The notes under the pieces are model-generated. The model saw only the letters and a list, made by a program, of their open reading frames with translations, had not been told where the DNA came from and made no database searches. Positions 35,888-46,028 of a stretch of 64,000 bases of DNA are shown here, piece after piece (position 1 is the stretch's first letter; every line of letters starts with the position of its first letter). Made by a program: the position numbers and the translations under genes. The DNA is from Candidatus Rikenella faecigallinarum (GTDB lineage Bacteria > Bacteroidota > Bacteroidia > Bacteroidales > Rikenellaceae): the NCBI GenBank assembly GCA_019113395.1, contig DXHL01000021.1, positions 180,237 through 244,236 on the forward strand, written 5' to 3'.

Positions 35888-38800
35888 TTACATGGCTCCG
35901 TGGCAGTTTTTATACTTTTTACCGGAGCCACAGGGACAGGGGTCATTGCGTCCCACCCGTTTTTCGGCATGCGCCGGTGCCGGTTTAGCGCTCGTCGAAG
36001 AGGCCGAGCCTCCTCCCGCCACAGCACGGGGCGGCACAGGCCCTTCATTCCGTGAAGTTTGCATACGATTCATGTCGGGACGATTCCGAGCCGGGATAGC
36101 CTGCTGCGGTTGAGCCTGAGGTGTCGGTTGGGGGGCACCCTGCCCTGCTCCGGCCGGCGCCAGCGGCAGGTAGACCTTGAAGAGCATTGAGAGCACTTCA
36201 CGATTGATTTTTTCAATCATTTTACGGAAGAGTTCGAACGATTCGAACTTATAAATCAAGAGCGGGTCTTTCTGTTCGTAGGCGGCATTTTGGACCGATT
36301 GTTTGAGGTCGTCCATGTCGCGGAGATGTTCTTTCCAGTCGTCATCGATGGTGATGAGCATCATCACACGGCTAAATGCCTTATGGATTTCCAGCCCTTT
36401 GGATTCCACGGCGCGTTTGAAATTGACAGGCACATTCAGCCCGCGTTTTCCGTCCGTCAGCGGAATCGTAATGTTTTCGAACTTATCGCCCTGCTCTTTG
36501 TAGATGGCCTCGAGCACAGGATATGCCTGTTGAGCAATCTGGGAAGCGCGACGTTTGAGGGCGCTGCGCATATCGCCGAGGAGCATTTCGGCCAGTTGCT
36601 GGTCTTTGAGGTCATTGTACTCTTCTTCGGTGAAGGAGGGTTCAATGGAGATTTGTCGGATAAGTTCAACTTTGAACTCCTCGAAGGGGAGTCCCCGATA
36701 ATTTTCAATAAAGGTTTCAGCAAAGTCGGTCATCATGTTATTGACATCGACTTCGATACGTTCGCCGAAAACGGCATTGTGCCGACGCGTGTAGATAACT
36801 TCGCGCTGGGAGTTCATCACGTCGTCGTATTCGAGGAGGCGTTTACGAATCCCGAAGTTGTTCTCTTCAACCTTCTTTTGGGCACGTTCAATGGCACGGC
36901 TCATCATACCTGCCTGGATGACCTCGCCTTCCTTCAGCCCCATGGAGTCCATCAGTCGGGCAATGCGTTCGGAGCCGAAGAGACGCATGAGGTCATCTTC
37001 GAGCGATACGAAGAATTGCGACGAGCCGGGGTCTCCTTGACGTCCGGCACGCCCGCGGAGCTGACGATCCACACGCCTCGACTCGTGGCGTTCGGTCCCG
37101 ATAATGGCCAACCCGCCGGCCTCGCGCACCTCGGGGGTCAGTTTGATGTCGGTACCACGCCCCGCCATGTTCGTGGCGATGGTCACCTGTCCGGGCCGAC
37201 CCGCTTCGGCCACGATTTGGGCTTCGAGCTGGTGTTGTTTGGCATTGAGGACGTTGTGTTTAATCCCCCGCAGTTTGAGCATCTTGGAGAGGAGCTCGGA
37301 GATTTCGACGGAGGTAGTCCCCACCAACACCGGTCGCCCTTCACCGACGAGTTTGACGATTTCGTCAATCACCGCGGCATATTTTTCGCGTTTGGTCTTG
37401 TAGATAAGGTCCTGGTAGTCTTTACGGATAACCGGGCGGTTTGTCGGGATAACGATAACGTCCAGTTTGTAGATATTCCAGAGTTCCGATGCTTCGGTTT
37501 CGGCTGTCCCGGTCATCCCGGCCAGCTTGTGGTACATACGGAAATAGTTCTGGAGGGTAATGGTGGCAAAGGTTTGCGTTGCCGCCTCCACTTTCACACG
37601 CTCTTTAGCTTCGATAGCCTGGTGGAGGCCGTCCGAGTAGCGTCGCCCGTCAAGGATACGTCCCGTCTGTTCATCGACAATCTTCACCTTGTTGTCCATG
37701 ACCACGTATTCGGTATCCTTTTCGAAGAGGGCATAGGCTTTGAGGAGTTGATGCACGGTGTGTACGCGTTCCGATTTGAGGGCGTACTCACTGAGCAACT
37801 TATCCTTGGCCGCCAACCGTTCTTCGACGGTCATATCGCTTTTTTCGAGGGTAGCAATTTCGCTTCCTATGTCGGGCAGGATGAAGAATCGCTTGTCGTT
37901 CATGTTCCCCGCCAGCGCATCGTGTCCCTTGTCGGTGAGTTCCACGGAGTGCAGTTTCTCGTCGATAACGAAGTAGAGGTCATCGGTCACTTCGTGCATC
38001 CGTTTGCTGTTGTCCTGCATGTAGAAGTTTTCGGTTTTCTGCATGAGGGCTTTCATTCCGGGTTCGGAGAGGAACTTGATAAGGGGTTTGTATTTGGGGA
38101 GCCCCTTGTGCACGGCCAACAGGAGTTTTCCGCCCTTGGCTTCGTCCCCCTCGGCAATCACTTTACGAGCTTCGGCCAGCAGGGAGGTGCAGAGGTTGCG
38201 CTGAAGGTTGTAGAGCGATTCGACCTGTCCGCGGTACTCTTCGAAGAGCTGGTCTTCGCCGCGGGGTACGGGTCCCGAGATAATCAGCGGGGTACGTGCA
38301 TCGTCGATAAGGACGGAGTCCACCTCATCGACAATGGCATAGTGGTGTTCGCGCTGCACGAGGTCACCCGGGTCGATGGCCATATTGTCGCGCAGGTAGT
38401 CGAACCCGAATTCGTTGTTGGTCCCGAAGGTAATGTCGCAGTTGTATGCTTTGCGGCGTTCGTCGGAGTTGGGTTGGTGTTTGTCGATGCAATCGACCGT
38501 GAGGCCGTGGAACTGGTAGATGGGGCCCATCCACTCCGAGTCGCGTCGGGCAAGGTAGTCATTGACAGTCACCACGTGCACCCCTTTTCCCGCGAGCGCA
38601 TTCAGGAAAACGGGGAGCGTAGCCACGAGGGTTTTCCCTTCACCGGTCGCCATTTCGGCGACATTGCCTTTGTGGAGTGCCACCCCGCCGAAGAGTTGGA
38701 CATCGTAGTGAATCATGTCCCAGGTGATTTCGTTTCCACCGGCGAGCCAGTGGTTTTGGTAGACGGCTTTATCCCCGTCGATGCGGACAAAATCTTTCCC

Positions 38801-39232
38801 CTGTGCGGCGAGTTCACGGTCAGCGTCTGTTGCCGTTACGGTAATGGTTTCGTTTTGAGCGAAGCGCCGTGCCGTATCCTTGACAATAGCAAAGACCTCG
38901 GGCAGAATCTCATTCAGGACCGATTCAATGGTTTCATTGACGTGTTTTTTGAGTCTGTCGATTTCGGTGGCGATTCGTTCCTTTTCGTCGATTTCGACGT
39001 CTGCCGCTTCGAGTTTGGCCTTGAGTTCGGCGATTCGGTCTTCGTCTTCGCGGAGCCGTTCGCGGATAAGTTCTTTGAAGGCGGTGACCCGTGCTCTCAA
39101 TTCATCGTCCGAGAGGGTTTGAATTTGGGGGTAGACGGCCAGGATTTTATCCACGATGGGCTGTATTGCCTTGCGGTCTTTGTCGGCTTTGCTGCCGAAG
39201 AAGAGTTTGAGCAGGCTGGCAGTAACACTCAT
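35888..39232 (-). CDS. secA: Preprotein translocase ATPase SecA
   Basis: The protein has 1114 residues. The motor has [20 protein letters not shown] (Walker A), [56 protein letters not shown] and the helical scaffold. The C-terminus ends with the SecB/zinc-binding tail [14 protein letters not shown]. It drives post-translational protein export through SecYEG. The length is that of Bacteroidetes SecA, with insertions in the nucleotide-binding region. It is a single gene with its own promoter. Confidence 0.97.
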   Translation of the reverse strand: MSVTASLLKLFFGSKADKDRKAIQPIVDKILAVYPQIQTLSDDELRARVTAFKELIRERLREDEDRIAELKAKLEAADVEIDEKERIATEIDRLKKHVNETIESVLNEILPEVFAIVKDTARRFAQNETITVTATDADRELAAQGKDFVRIDGDKAVYQNHWLAGGNEITWDMIHYDVQLFGGVALHKGNVAEMATGEGKTLVATLPVFLNALAGKGVHVVTVNDYLARRDSEWMGPIYQFHGLTVDCIDKHQPNSDERRKAYNCDITFGTNNEFGFDYLRDNMAIDPGDLVQREHHYAIVDEVDSVLIDDARTPLIISGPVPRGEDQLFEEYRGQVESLYNLQRNLCTSLLAEARKVIAEGDEAKGGKLLLAVHKGLPKYKPLIKFLSEPGMKALMQKTENFYMQDNSKRMHEVTDDLYFVIDEKLHSVELTDKGHDALAGNMNDKRFFILPDIGSEIATLEKSDMTVEERLAAKDKLLSEYALKSERVHTVHQLLKAYALFEKDTEYVVMDNKVKIVDEQTGRILDGRRYSDGLHQAIEAKERVKVEAATQTFATITLQNYFRMYHKLAGMTGTAETEASELWNIYKLDVIVIPTNRPVIRKDYQDLIYKTKREKYAAVIDEIVKLVGEGRPVLVGTTSVEISELLSKMLKLRGIKHNVLNAKQHQLEAQIVAEAGRPGQVTIATNMAGRGTDIKLTPEVREAGGLAIIGTERHESRRVDRQLRGRAGRQGDPGSSQFFVSLEDDLMRLFGSERIARLMDSMGLKEGEVIQAGMMSRAIERAQKKVEENNFGIRKRLLEYDDVMNSQREVIYTRRHNAVFGERIEVDVNNMMTDFAETFIENYRGLPFEEFKVELIRQISIEPSFTEEEYNDLKDQQLAEMLLGDMRSALKRRASQIAQQAYPVLEAIYKEQGDKFENITIPLTDGKRGLNVPVNFKRAVESKGLEIHKAFSRVMMLITIDDDWKEHLRDMDDLKQSVQNAAYEQKDPLLIYKFESFELFRKMIEKINREVLSMLFKVYLPLAPAGAGQGAPQPTPQAQPQQAIPARNRPDMNRMQTSRNEGPVPPRAVAGGGSASSTSAKPAPAHAEKRVGRNDPCPCGSGKKYKNCHGAM

Positions 39233-39314
39233 ATATAACTGGTTTTCTTTTGATTATCGTTTTATCAGGCGAGCCCGGTCGGTTTAGGCTGCGGCCCCGG
39301 CTTTCGGAAAGTAC

Positions 39315-39322
39315 CAAAGGTA
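39315..39322 (-). promoter_or_regulatory. secA promoter -7 box
   Basis: TACCTTTG on the minus strand, 83 bp before the secA start. Confidence 0.5.
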
Positions 39323-39444
39323 ACAATAATTCGTGGAAATCGTGCAGTTTGCGGCTCAGAAAGTGCACCACGGAGGGTGTGGAGTCGTCTCCCCGTTCCA
39401 ACCGCATTCCTGCAGAGAGACGCCTCTACCCCACCCCGACCACG

Positions 39445-40035
39445 TCAGATGGGCTTGCGGTTCCGGAGGGCGTGGGTAATGGTGAGTTCGTCGGCATATT
39501 CGAGTTCGTCGCCGAAGCCGATACCGCGCGAGATGACCGAGACAACCACGCCGAGGGGTTGGAGTTTTTTGGTCAGGTAGTAGGATGTGGTTTCCCCTTC
39601 GATGGTGGTACCGAGGGCAAGAATGACCTCTTTGACCCCGAGGCGGCGGATATTGTCCAGCAGCAAATCGACATGGAGGTCCGAGGGCGAGATGCCCTGA
39701 ATGGGCGAGATAACCCCTCCGAGGACATGATAGAGGCCGTTGTATTGTCGGGTATTTTCGATGGAGATAAGGTCCCCGACCTGTTCGACGACACAGATGG
39801 TCGAGTGGTCTCGTTTGGGGTCGGAACAGATGGGACAGAGTTCTTCATCGGAGAGGTTGCGGCACTGCCGACACCAACGGATGTCGCGGCGGAACTGGTA
39901 GATGGAGCCGGCAAAGAGGTCCACGTCTTCGACCTCCTGTTTGAGGAGGTGGAGGGCGAGCCTCAGGGCCGTCCGTCTGCCGACGCCGGGCAGTTTGGCG
40001 AGTTCCGTGACGACATTTTCCAGAAGTTTGGACAC
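39445..40035 (-). CDS. recR: Recombination mediator protein RecR
   Basis: The protein has 196 residues. An N-terminal HhH (LAKLPGVGRRTALRLALHLL), a four-Cys zinc finger (CRQCRNLSDEELCPIC) and a Toprim domain (TICVVEQVGDLISIE; LGTTIEGETTSYYL) identify RecR, which acts with RecO/RecF to load RecA on gaps. It starts 4 bp after the BatE stop and is probably the last gene of the bat transcription unit. This coupling to an envelope operon is odd but may just reflect position. Confidence 0.95.
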   Translation of the reverse strand: MSKLLENVVTELAKLPGVGRRTALRLALHLLKQEVEDVDLFAGSIYQFRRDIRWCRQCRNLSDEELCPICSDPKRDHSTICVVEQVGDLISIENTRQYNGLYHVLGGVISPIQGISPSDLHVDLLLDNIRRLGVKEVILALGTTIEGETTSYYLTKKLQPLGVVVSVISRGIGFGDELEYADELTITHALRNRKPI

Positions 40036-40039
40036 GGCA

Positions 40040-40954
40040 CTACTCTCCTATGGTCTGAGTGTTTTGTGGGACTACCGCTTCGATGGCATTGGAGGCAATC
40101 CAGCCTTTGTTACCGTCGGAGAGGATGATTTCGGTCCAGCCGTCGAGTTGTTCGAGCATACGGACTTTGGTTCCTTCGTGGAGGACAAAGATATCCTTGC
40201 TACCCGCCCCCGGAGAGCTTTTGACGGGAGCCACCAGGTTCATAACAATGGCTTCGTCGCTGTGGAGGAGTCGTGTCCGTTGGTTTTGGGCGTAGAGGGT
40301 GGAGACGATGCAGAGCAGCAGCGCCACTATTCCGCCATAGAATCCGAGTTTCCGCAGGGGCAGCGTTGCGGCGAGCAGCCACAGGATGACCGCCGCAAAG
40401 GTAATGCCGAGGAAGACCAGTCCCATGACGGCCCAGGTGTCCGAACTGAAGCTTTGTCCGAGTTTACGGAACCAGGTTTTGAGGAAGAATTCGGGGACGG
40501 AGTCGATTTTGTCTACGATGCGGACATTGGCCATGGCCAGGTTGTATTGGGTATCTTCGTCCGTGGGGTCGAGCAGCAGGGCACGGCTGTAGTTCAGGAT
40601 AGCCTTGCCCATTCGTTCCTGTTTGAACCAGCTGTTTCCAAGGTTGTAGTAGAGTTTGCTGCTGTGGACGCCTTGTCGCAGGAGCTCTTCGTAGAGCTGT
40701 ACGGCGAGGCGGAATTGTCCGTTGCTGTATGCGGCATTGGCCTGGGCCCAGAGGGTATCCTGCGCGGGTTTTCCTGCCACGGGAGTCGGTGCGAGGTCGG
40801 TCAGCACGGCCGAGGTATCTGTCGAGGCCTGCGCGACGGTATCAGCGGCTGCCGAGGCAGGCAGCGCCTGAGCAGCCGGAGCAGTCAGGGTGACCGTCAG
40901 GAGAAGAGCAACCCCCGCCAGCCATCCTTTTCGATATGTTGCATTGCGTTTCAT
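40040..40954 (-). CDS. batE: BatE-like TPR protein with SH3 domain
   Basis: The start is placed at MKRNATYRKGWLAGV (40954), giving a signal peptide and 304 residues. Two to three TPRs (AQANAAYSNGQFRLAVQLYEELL; LYYNLGNSWFKQERMGKAILNYSRALLL) precede two membrane segments (AVMGLVFLGITFAAVILWLL; FYGGIVALLLCIVSTLY). A bacterial SH3 region follows (GTKVRMLEQLDGWTEIILSDGNKGWI). This is the usual BatE layout in Bacteroidetes aerotolerance operons, where Bat proteins are thought to form an envelope complex. Confidence 0.88.
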   Translation of the reverse strand: MKRNATYRKGWLAGVALLLTVTLTAPAAQALPASAAADTVAQASTDTSAVLTDLAPTPVAGKPAQDTLWAQANAAYSNGQFRLAVQLYEELLRQGVHSSKLYYNLGNSWFKQERMGKAILNYSRALLLDPTDEDTQYNLAMANVRIVDKIDSVPEFFLKTWFRKLGQSFSSDTWAVMGLVFLGITFAAVILWLLAATLPLRKLGFYGGIVALLLCIVSTLYAQNQRTRLLHSDEAIVMNLVAPVKSSPGAGSKDIFVLHEGTKVRMLEQLDGWTEIILSDGNKGWIASNAIEAVVPQNTQTIGE

Positions 40955-40964
40955 CATGGCATCA

Positions 40965-42857
40965 TCAGATTTTGGATTCGAAGCGCCCAATGAGGTCGAG
41001 TGCCGCCTGATAGGCTTTTCCCATTTGGATACCGGCCGCCGGGGAGTATTGGGCAAATTCGCAATCGGCAATCAGGCCCAGGAACTCCCGTGCCTGTTCT
41101 TCCGGGACTCCTCGCCGTTCGACCAGTTCGGCCAGTACGCGTTCCTTGGTGAGGTTGGCCACGTCGATGGCCAGTTTGTCCCCCATATAGCCCCACAGAG
41201 CCCGCAAGAGCTCTTCGAAGAAGAGGGTCTCCTTGCCGTCGTTCATGAAGACTTTGGCCCGTTTGAGTCTTCGGAGCGCGACTTTGTTTGCCTTTTTGGT
41301 TTTGACACGGACTACGTCGGCGCGGTCGCGGATATTTTTACGCAGGTAGAGGAGCGTTGCGACAAACAGCGCCACCAGCAGCACGAAGGTGAGGAACCAG
41401 CCCCAGGACCAGAGGAAGGCCCGTCCCTGCGGCACCAGTCTGGGGTTTCCGATGCGGATAAAGCGGATGTCGGAGCCGAGCATTTTGAGGTCCTCTTTGG
41501 TGACGCCGGAGACCATGCCGAGCCCGCTGGTTCCGCCCGATTCATCACGCAGAATTTCGACGTCGAAATCGGGCGTAGTAAGATGTTTATAGGAACCTGC
41601 CGCGGGGTCGAAGTAGGAGAACTGTACGCCCGGCAGCGTGTATTGTCCTTCGGCTCGGGCAATAAAGGGGAACTCAAAGGTTTTCTCCCCCGAGGTTCCT
41701 CTTGCCGTGGTGGCGAGTTGTTCGTTGGTCTTCATGTCGAACTGCTCGAATGCTGCGGGCAGGTCGATTTTCGGAGCTTCAATCAGGGGGAAGTTGCCCG
41801 TTCCGTTGAGTCGGAGGGTAATCGAGCCGGCGGTATTGGCCGCGAAACGGTCACCCGAGATAACCCCCGTCAGGTCGAACTGTCCGACGGCTCCGGTAAA
41901 GTCGGCAGGCATGGGCTTGGGCAGCTCCTTCACGCGCACCTTCACCACGGGCGATGCCAGTTTGACCGACACATTCTTCACCTGCGGGGCGTTGAAGAAA
42001 AAGTCTAATGGGGAGCCTGTGGCAGGCGCCTGCGAGACCAGTTGGGCAATGGCCGTAAACTGAGCCTGTTCGATTTCGAGAGTTCCGCTCCGTTGGGGAT
42101 AGAGGAGCCATTGGCGCAACACTTGCGAGTGGTACTCTTTCCCTCCGAGGGTTGTCCGTCCGTCACCCTGCCCCGAGACATCCATCTCCTGAGCCCAGAA
42201 ACCGTTGAGAGCCGGGTATTTGATATTTTCAAATCCCGCAATATTGACCTGCGTATAGATTTTGAGGCTTGCCACGAGCGGTTCTCCGCGATAGACCTCG
42301 GTTTTGTTTACCTCAATGCGCAAGAGGATATCCGTTGCATTCACCGAAGTTTTCCCATTAGCGGCCGCGTTATTACGATTATCCCGCTGATTGGCCGCTC
42401 CGCCTCCTCCGCCTCTTTGGGCGGCCTGGTCTGCCGAGAGGCTTTCAACGGTCAGCACCTTCGTCCGATAGTCCTGTCCGCCGATTGTCATCGTCGCAGC
42501 GGGTATGCGGATGGTTCCGGCCTGCTGTGCCTTCACCCAATAGGTATAGGTGATGCTTTTCTGCATCTGCGTGGCACCGTTAAACGACGAGATTTGCATG
42601 CCGGTTGATTTTACGGGTCCCGACATGATATCCAGTCCGCTCCACGCCGGCGGGGTAAAGTCTGCTTCGGCGATATCGTTTTGCGAGGTTGCCTTGAATT
42701 CGATTTTGAAGGGTTCGCCTTGGAGCACCTGCAGCGGAGCATTGGCATCCACCTGAATATCCCCTTGAGCGGCAGCGGGCAGCAGCGTCAGGCACCAGCC
42801 GACCATCAGCAGGGCGATGTATCGTAGAGATGACTTGTATGACTTCATCTTGTCCAT
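40965..42857 (-). CDS. batD: BatD-like protein (oxygen tolerance domain)
   Basis: The protein has 630 residues, with the signal peptide at MKSYKSSLRYIALLMVGWCL (the second Met may be the true start). A series of beta-sandwich domains includes the BatD signatures EPFKIEFKATSQND, YTYWVKAQQAGTIRIPAATM and YRGEPLVASLKIYTQVNIAG. A C-terminal TM (FLWSWGWFLTFVLLVALFVATLLYL) and cytoplasmic tail follow. It is located in the envelope with BatA/B. It is preceded by its own TAACTTTG box and followed closely by batE. Confidence 0.9.
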   Translation of the reverse strand: MDKMKSYKSSLRYIALLMVGWCLTLLPAAAQGDIQVDANAPLQVLQGEPFKIEFKATSQNDIAEADFTPPAWSGLDIMSGPVKSTGMQISSFNGATQMQKSITYTYWVKAQQAGTIRIPAATMTIGGQDYRTKVLTVESLSADQAAQRGGGGGAANQRDNRNNAAANGKTSVNATDILLRIEVNKTEVYRGEPLVASLKIYTQVNIAGFENIKYPALNGFWAQEMDVSGQGDGRTTLGGKEYHSQVLRQWLLYPQRSGTLEIEQAQFTAIAQLVSQAPATGSPLDFFFNAPQVKNVSVKLASPVVKVRVKELPKPMPADFTGAVGQFDLTGVISGDRFAANTAGSITLRLNGTGNFPLIEAPKIDLPAAFEQFDMKTNEQLATTARGTSGEKTFEFPFIARAEGQYTLPGVQFSYFDPAAGSYKHLTTPDFDVEILRDESGGTSGLGMVSGVTKEDLKMLGSDIRFIRIGNPRLVPQGRAFLWSWGWFLTFVLLVALFVATLLYLRKNIRDRADVVRVKTKKANKVALRRLKRAKVFMNDGKETLFFEELLRALWGYMGDKLAIDVANLTKERVLAELVERRGVPEEQAREFLGLIADCEFAQYSPAAGIQMGKAYQAALDLIGRFESKI

Positions 42858-42877
42858 CCGAAAGTATATGCGTCGTG

Positions 42878-42885
42878 CAAAGTTA
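42878..42885 (-). promoter_or_regulatory. Internal promoter -7 box before batD
   Basis: TAACTTTG on the minus strand lies in the 82 bp batB-batD gap, 21 bp before batD. It suggests batD-batE-recR can be transcribed separately from the upstream bat genes. Confidence 0.5.
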
Positions 42886-42939
42886 ATTATTTGCGGTTTT
42901 ATTTATTGCGTATCGTTTTTCCACCGCGTCGTCAGCGTT

Positions 42940-43956
42940 TTACGATTTGAAGACCGAGATACGGGCCAGGAGTCGGTTTTTACGGTCAATCATCAGGAAT
43001 TCGAAGAGCAGGATGGCCAGCGCAGCCGCGAGCAAGTAGTGGAACTGGTCGTTGTATTCGGCAAAGGCCATGGAGGTGAACTCTTTTTTCTCCATTTGGT
43101 TGATTTGCCGGAGGATTTCGTCGAGTCCCACGGAGCGTTCCGAGGCACGCACGTAGCTTCCCCCGGTGAGGACGGCAATCTGCTGGAGGGTCTGTTCGTC
43201 GAGTTTCGAGACGACGATTTGTCCGTTTTCGTCTTTCATGGTTTCACCGTCAATGGTGATGGGCGCCCCCTGCGGGGTTCCGATACCGACGGTGTAGATA
43301 ACCACTCCGGCCTCTTTGGCAAGTTGTGCCGCGGCAATGGGGTCATCGTCGTGGCTTTCGCCATCCGTCACGAGGATAATGGCTCGGCTTTGGTGGCTCT
43401 GTTCCGAGAAGGAGCGGGTAGCCAGTTCAATGGCTCGGGCGAGCGAGGTACCCTGAACGGGCACCATATTGGGATTGAGCCCCGAGACAAAGCTTTTGGC
43501 CGAGATGTAGTCCGAGGTGATGGGCAGCTGGATATAGGCATCGCCGGCGAAGACCACCATGCCGACGCGGTCTTTGTCGAGTTGTTCGATAAGTCTGCTG
43601 ACGGCGTTTTTGGTTCGTTCGAGGCGGTTTGGGGCAAAGTCTTCGGCCAGCATACTGTTCGAGACATCGACCGCGAGCATGATTTCGACCCCTTTTCGGG
43701 TGACTTCATGGAGTTTGGCTCCGAACTGGGGTTGGCCGAGCGCCAGAATCATCAGGGTAAGGGCCAGCGTGGTGAGGACGAACTTGTTACGGACCCGTTT
43801 GTGTGATGCTTCGGGCATGAGTTGTCCGATGACCTCCGGGTCACCGAAGCGAGCCAGACGACGTTTCTGCGCACGTCGATAGAAGATATAGATAACGACC
43901 GCCAGGGGCACCAGCAGCAGGAGCCAGAGGAAATCGGGTTGAGCAAAGCGGAACAT
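42940..43956 (-). CDS. batB: BatB-like von Willebrand factor A protein
   Basis: The protein has 338 residues. N-terminal TM segments (FLWLLLLVPLAVVIYIFYRRA; LTTLALTLMILALG) are followed by a vWA domain with MIDAS motif LAVDVSNSMLAEDF and later TDGESHDDD. A C-terminal TM (YLLAAALAILLFEFLMI) ends it. It pairs with the BatA-like protein just upstream. Membrane-anchored, domain facing the periplasm. Confidence 0.9.
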   Translation of the reverse strand: MFRFAQPDFLWLLLLVPLAVVIYIFYRRAQKRRLARFGDPEVIGQLMPEASHKRVRNKFVLTTLALTLMILALGQPQFGAKLHEVTRKGVEIMLAVDVSNSMLAEDFAPNRLERTKNAVSRLIEQLDKDRVGMVVFAGDAYIQLPITSDYISAKSFVSGLNPNMVPVQGTSLARAIELATRSFSEQSHQSRAIILVTDGESHDDDPIAAAQLAKEAGVVIYTVGIGTPQGAPITIDGETMKDENGQIVVSKLDEQTLQQIAVLTGGSYVRASERSVGLDEILRQINQMEKKEFTSMAFAEYNDQFHYLLAAALAILLFEFLMIDRKNRLLARISVFKS

Positions 43957-44035
43957 ATGGCGCGTGGTGTGTGTTTGTATTTTGCGGGTTCAGGGTAGTT
44001 CGGGCAGTTTGAGCCGCCACAGGGGGGGGAGCATC

Positions 44036-45034
44036 CTACGGTATTTGTCGCAGGAAGAGGTATCGGCTGAGCATTTCGAGCATCAGCAGCCCCACAGCCA
44101 GCAACAGCCAGAAGTGATAGACCTCGGAGTATTTGACAAAGTTTTCGACTTCGACTTTGGTTTTTTCGAGTTGGTCGATTTCGGCGTAGATTTCGGCCAG
44201 TTTGGTATTGTCCGTGGCACGGAAGTATCGTCCTCCGGTTTTATCGGCAATCTGACGCAGAATATCCTCGTCGATTTCGACTTTGGCCTGTACGAACGAG
44301 ATGCCGCCCCATTCATTGATGGTGGGGGTGGGTGCCACTCCTTCGGAGCCGACTCCGATGGTATAGACCCGAATGCCGTAGTCTGCGGCAATCTGGGCAG
44401 CGGTCAGCGGGTCGATTTGGCCGCTGTTGTTCACCCCGTCAGTCAGCAGGATGATGACTTTGCTGGGTGCATCGCTCTCTTTGAGGCGATTGACGGCCGT
44501 AGCGAGTCCGTTTCCGATGGCCGTTCCGTCGGCAATCATCCCACTTTTGATTTGGTTCATGAGGTTCACCAGCGAGACGTGGTCCGTGGTGATGGGCGAT
44601 TGGGTGAAGGCCTCTCCGGCGAAAACGACCAGCCCGATTCGGTCCGTGGGACGGGCAATGATGAATTTGGAGCCGATGTCTTGTGCGGCAGTGAGACGGT
44701 CGGGCGAGAAGTCTCGGGCGAGCATCGAGCCGGAGATGTCGAGGGCCATAACGATGTCGATACCTTCTGCATTGACGTTTTGCGACTCTTCGGAGGATTG
44801 GGGCCGTGCCATGGCAAAGATGACGAGCGCCACGACCAGGAGTCTCAGGACGAATGGTGCGTGCCTCAACCAGTATCGGTAGGTATGCCGGAGTTTGAGG
44901 AGGCCGCTGACCGTCGAGACCTGGATGGCAGCGCGTCCCTGTAGGGTACGGTAGACGTAGTATGCCACCATGGGCACCAGCAGGAGCAGGAGCCAGAGGA
45001 TACGCGGGTTTTCGAAACGGACGATGTCGAGCAT
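44036..45034 (-). CDS. batA: BatA-like von Willebrand factor A protein
   Basis: The protein has 332 residues. It starts MLDIVRFENPRILWLLLLLVPMV and carries a second TM, then a vWA domain with MIDAS MALDISGSMLARDF, TDGVNNSGQIDPL and a C-terminal TM (FWLLLAVGLLMLEML). It is a paralogue of the downstream BatB-like gene, 79 bp apart. Confidence 0.9.
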   Translation of the reverse strand: MLDIVRFENPRILWLLLLLVPMVAYYVYRTLQGRAAIQVSTVSGLLKLRHTYRYWLRHAPFVLRLLVVALVIFAMARPQSSEESQNVNAEGIDIVMALDISGSMLARDFSPDRLTAAQDIGSKFIIARPTDRIGLVVFAGEAFTQSPITTDHVSLVNLMNQIKSGMIADGTAIGNGLATAVNRLKESDAPSKVIILLTDGVNNSGQIDPLTAAQIAADYGIRVYTIGVGSEGVAPTPTINEWGGISFVQAKVEIDEDILRQIADKTGGRYFRATDNTKLAEIYAEIDQLEKTKVEVENFVKYSEVYHFWLLLAVGLLMLEMLSRYLFLRQIP

Positions 45035-45239
45035 CAGCGTGTAGTTGGTTTAGTGTGAGTTATTACGTTTAGTTGCCGGCACTCGGGGAAGGAGAGGTCG
45101 GCGGAGCGGATAAGGCGTCTGTGCAGCCCCGTGAGTTTGGCATTTCGGGTGCCTCCTGACGAGCACCGCCCCCTGCCCTTCTTATCCTGCGCACGGGTTT
45201 CTGTCCGCCCCCACCGCTCATACAGACCGAAGAGGTAGA

Positions 45240-46028
45240 CTACCACTGCTTTCCACCCCGCGTGCCCACAGCCTGCGCCTTTTGCGCATCCACTTTCTTT
45301 TTGGTATTGTCTTCACTGGCCTGAATGGCCCTCAACAGCCGTTCCGACTCGTCACGATTGGCCGAGGGTTGCTGTTGCTGCTGTTGTTGCTGTTTATCGC
45401 GGTCGTTGTTGTCGGGATTCTTGTTGGAATCGTTGTTCTGGTTTTGGTTCTTATCCTGATTCCGGTTGTTATCCTGATTTTGGTCTTGGTTCGGGTCGTT
45501 GTTTTGGTCCTGGTTGGGGTTGTTGTCCTGACCTCCACCGCCCTGATTTTGATTTTGATTCTGGTCCTGATTTTGGTTTTGGTCCTTTTTCTTCTCCTCT
45601 TCCTGCTTCAGTTTTTTGGCATAGGCCAGATTAAACTTCGCTTCCCGGTCTTCGGGCACCAGCCGCAGAGCATTCTTGTAAGCTTCGATGGCCTCGTCCA
45701 GTTTCCGCTGTTTGACGTACGTATTCCCGAGGTTGTAGTAGGTCGCCGCCTGCCGCTGGATATCGGTACCGTCCTGCGACAGTTTCAGATAACTGGCCGC
45801 CGCATCGTCATACCGCCCCTGCTTGTACAGTGCTCCCCCGAGGTTGAAGTTCGCCTCGTAGGAGTTGATATTTTTCTCGATAGCCCGTTTGTAGCCCACT
45901 TCGGCTTCGGGATATTTACCTTCGTAATAGGCTCTGTTCCCCTGTCGAATATCGGCACGTTCTTTCTGGGCCCACCCGGCCAGGGGGAGCAGGAGCAGTG
46001 CTCCCGCCATCCACATCCGTTTCATCAT
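45240..46028 (-). CDS. batC: BatC-like TPR protein with Asn/Gln-rich tail
   Basis: The protein has 262 residues with a signal peptide (MWMAGALLLLPLAGWAQ). Three TPRs follow (ADIRQGNRAYYEGKYPEAEVGYKRAI; AATYYNLGNTYVKQRKLDEAIEAYKNAL). From about residue 145 to 225 there is an extreme Asn/Gln/Asp low-complexity stretch. The gene lies between the DUF4381-like gene (4 bp overlap) and batA. In the classical bat order batC follows batB. The 205 bp gap to batA shows no further gene. Confidence 0.85.
   Translation of the reverse strand: MMKRMWMAGALLLLPLAGWAQKERADIRQGNRAYYEGKYPEAEVGYKRAIEKNINSYEANFNLGGALYKQGRYDDAAASYLKLSQDGTDIQRQAATYYNLGNTYVKQRKLDEAIEAYKNALRLVPEDREAKFNLAYAKKLKQEEEKKKDQNQNQDQNQNQNQGGGGQDNNPNQDQNNDPNQDQNQDNNRNQDKNQNQNNDSNKNPDNNDRDKQQQQQQQQPSANRDESERLLRAIQASEDNTKKKVDAQKAQAVGTRGGKQW

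Noticed and set aside
36290-39238. 982 aa plus-strand ORF opposite secA
   Set aside because: It is an antisense shadow of secA, the composition is unlike a protein, and it has no domain; secA is unmistakable.
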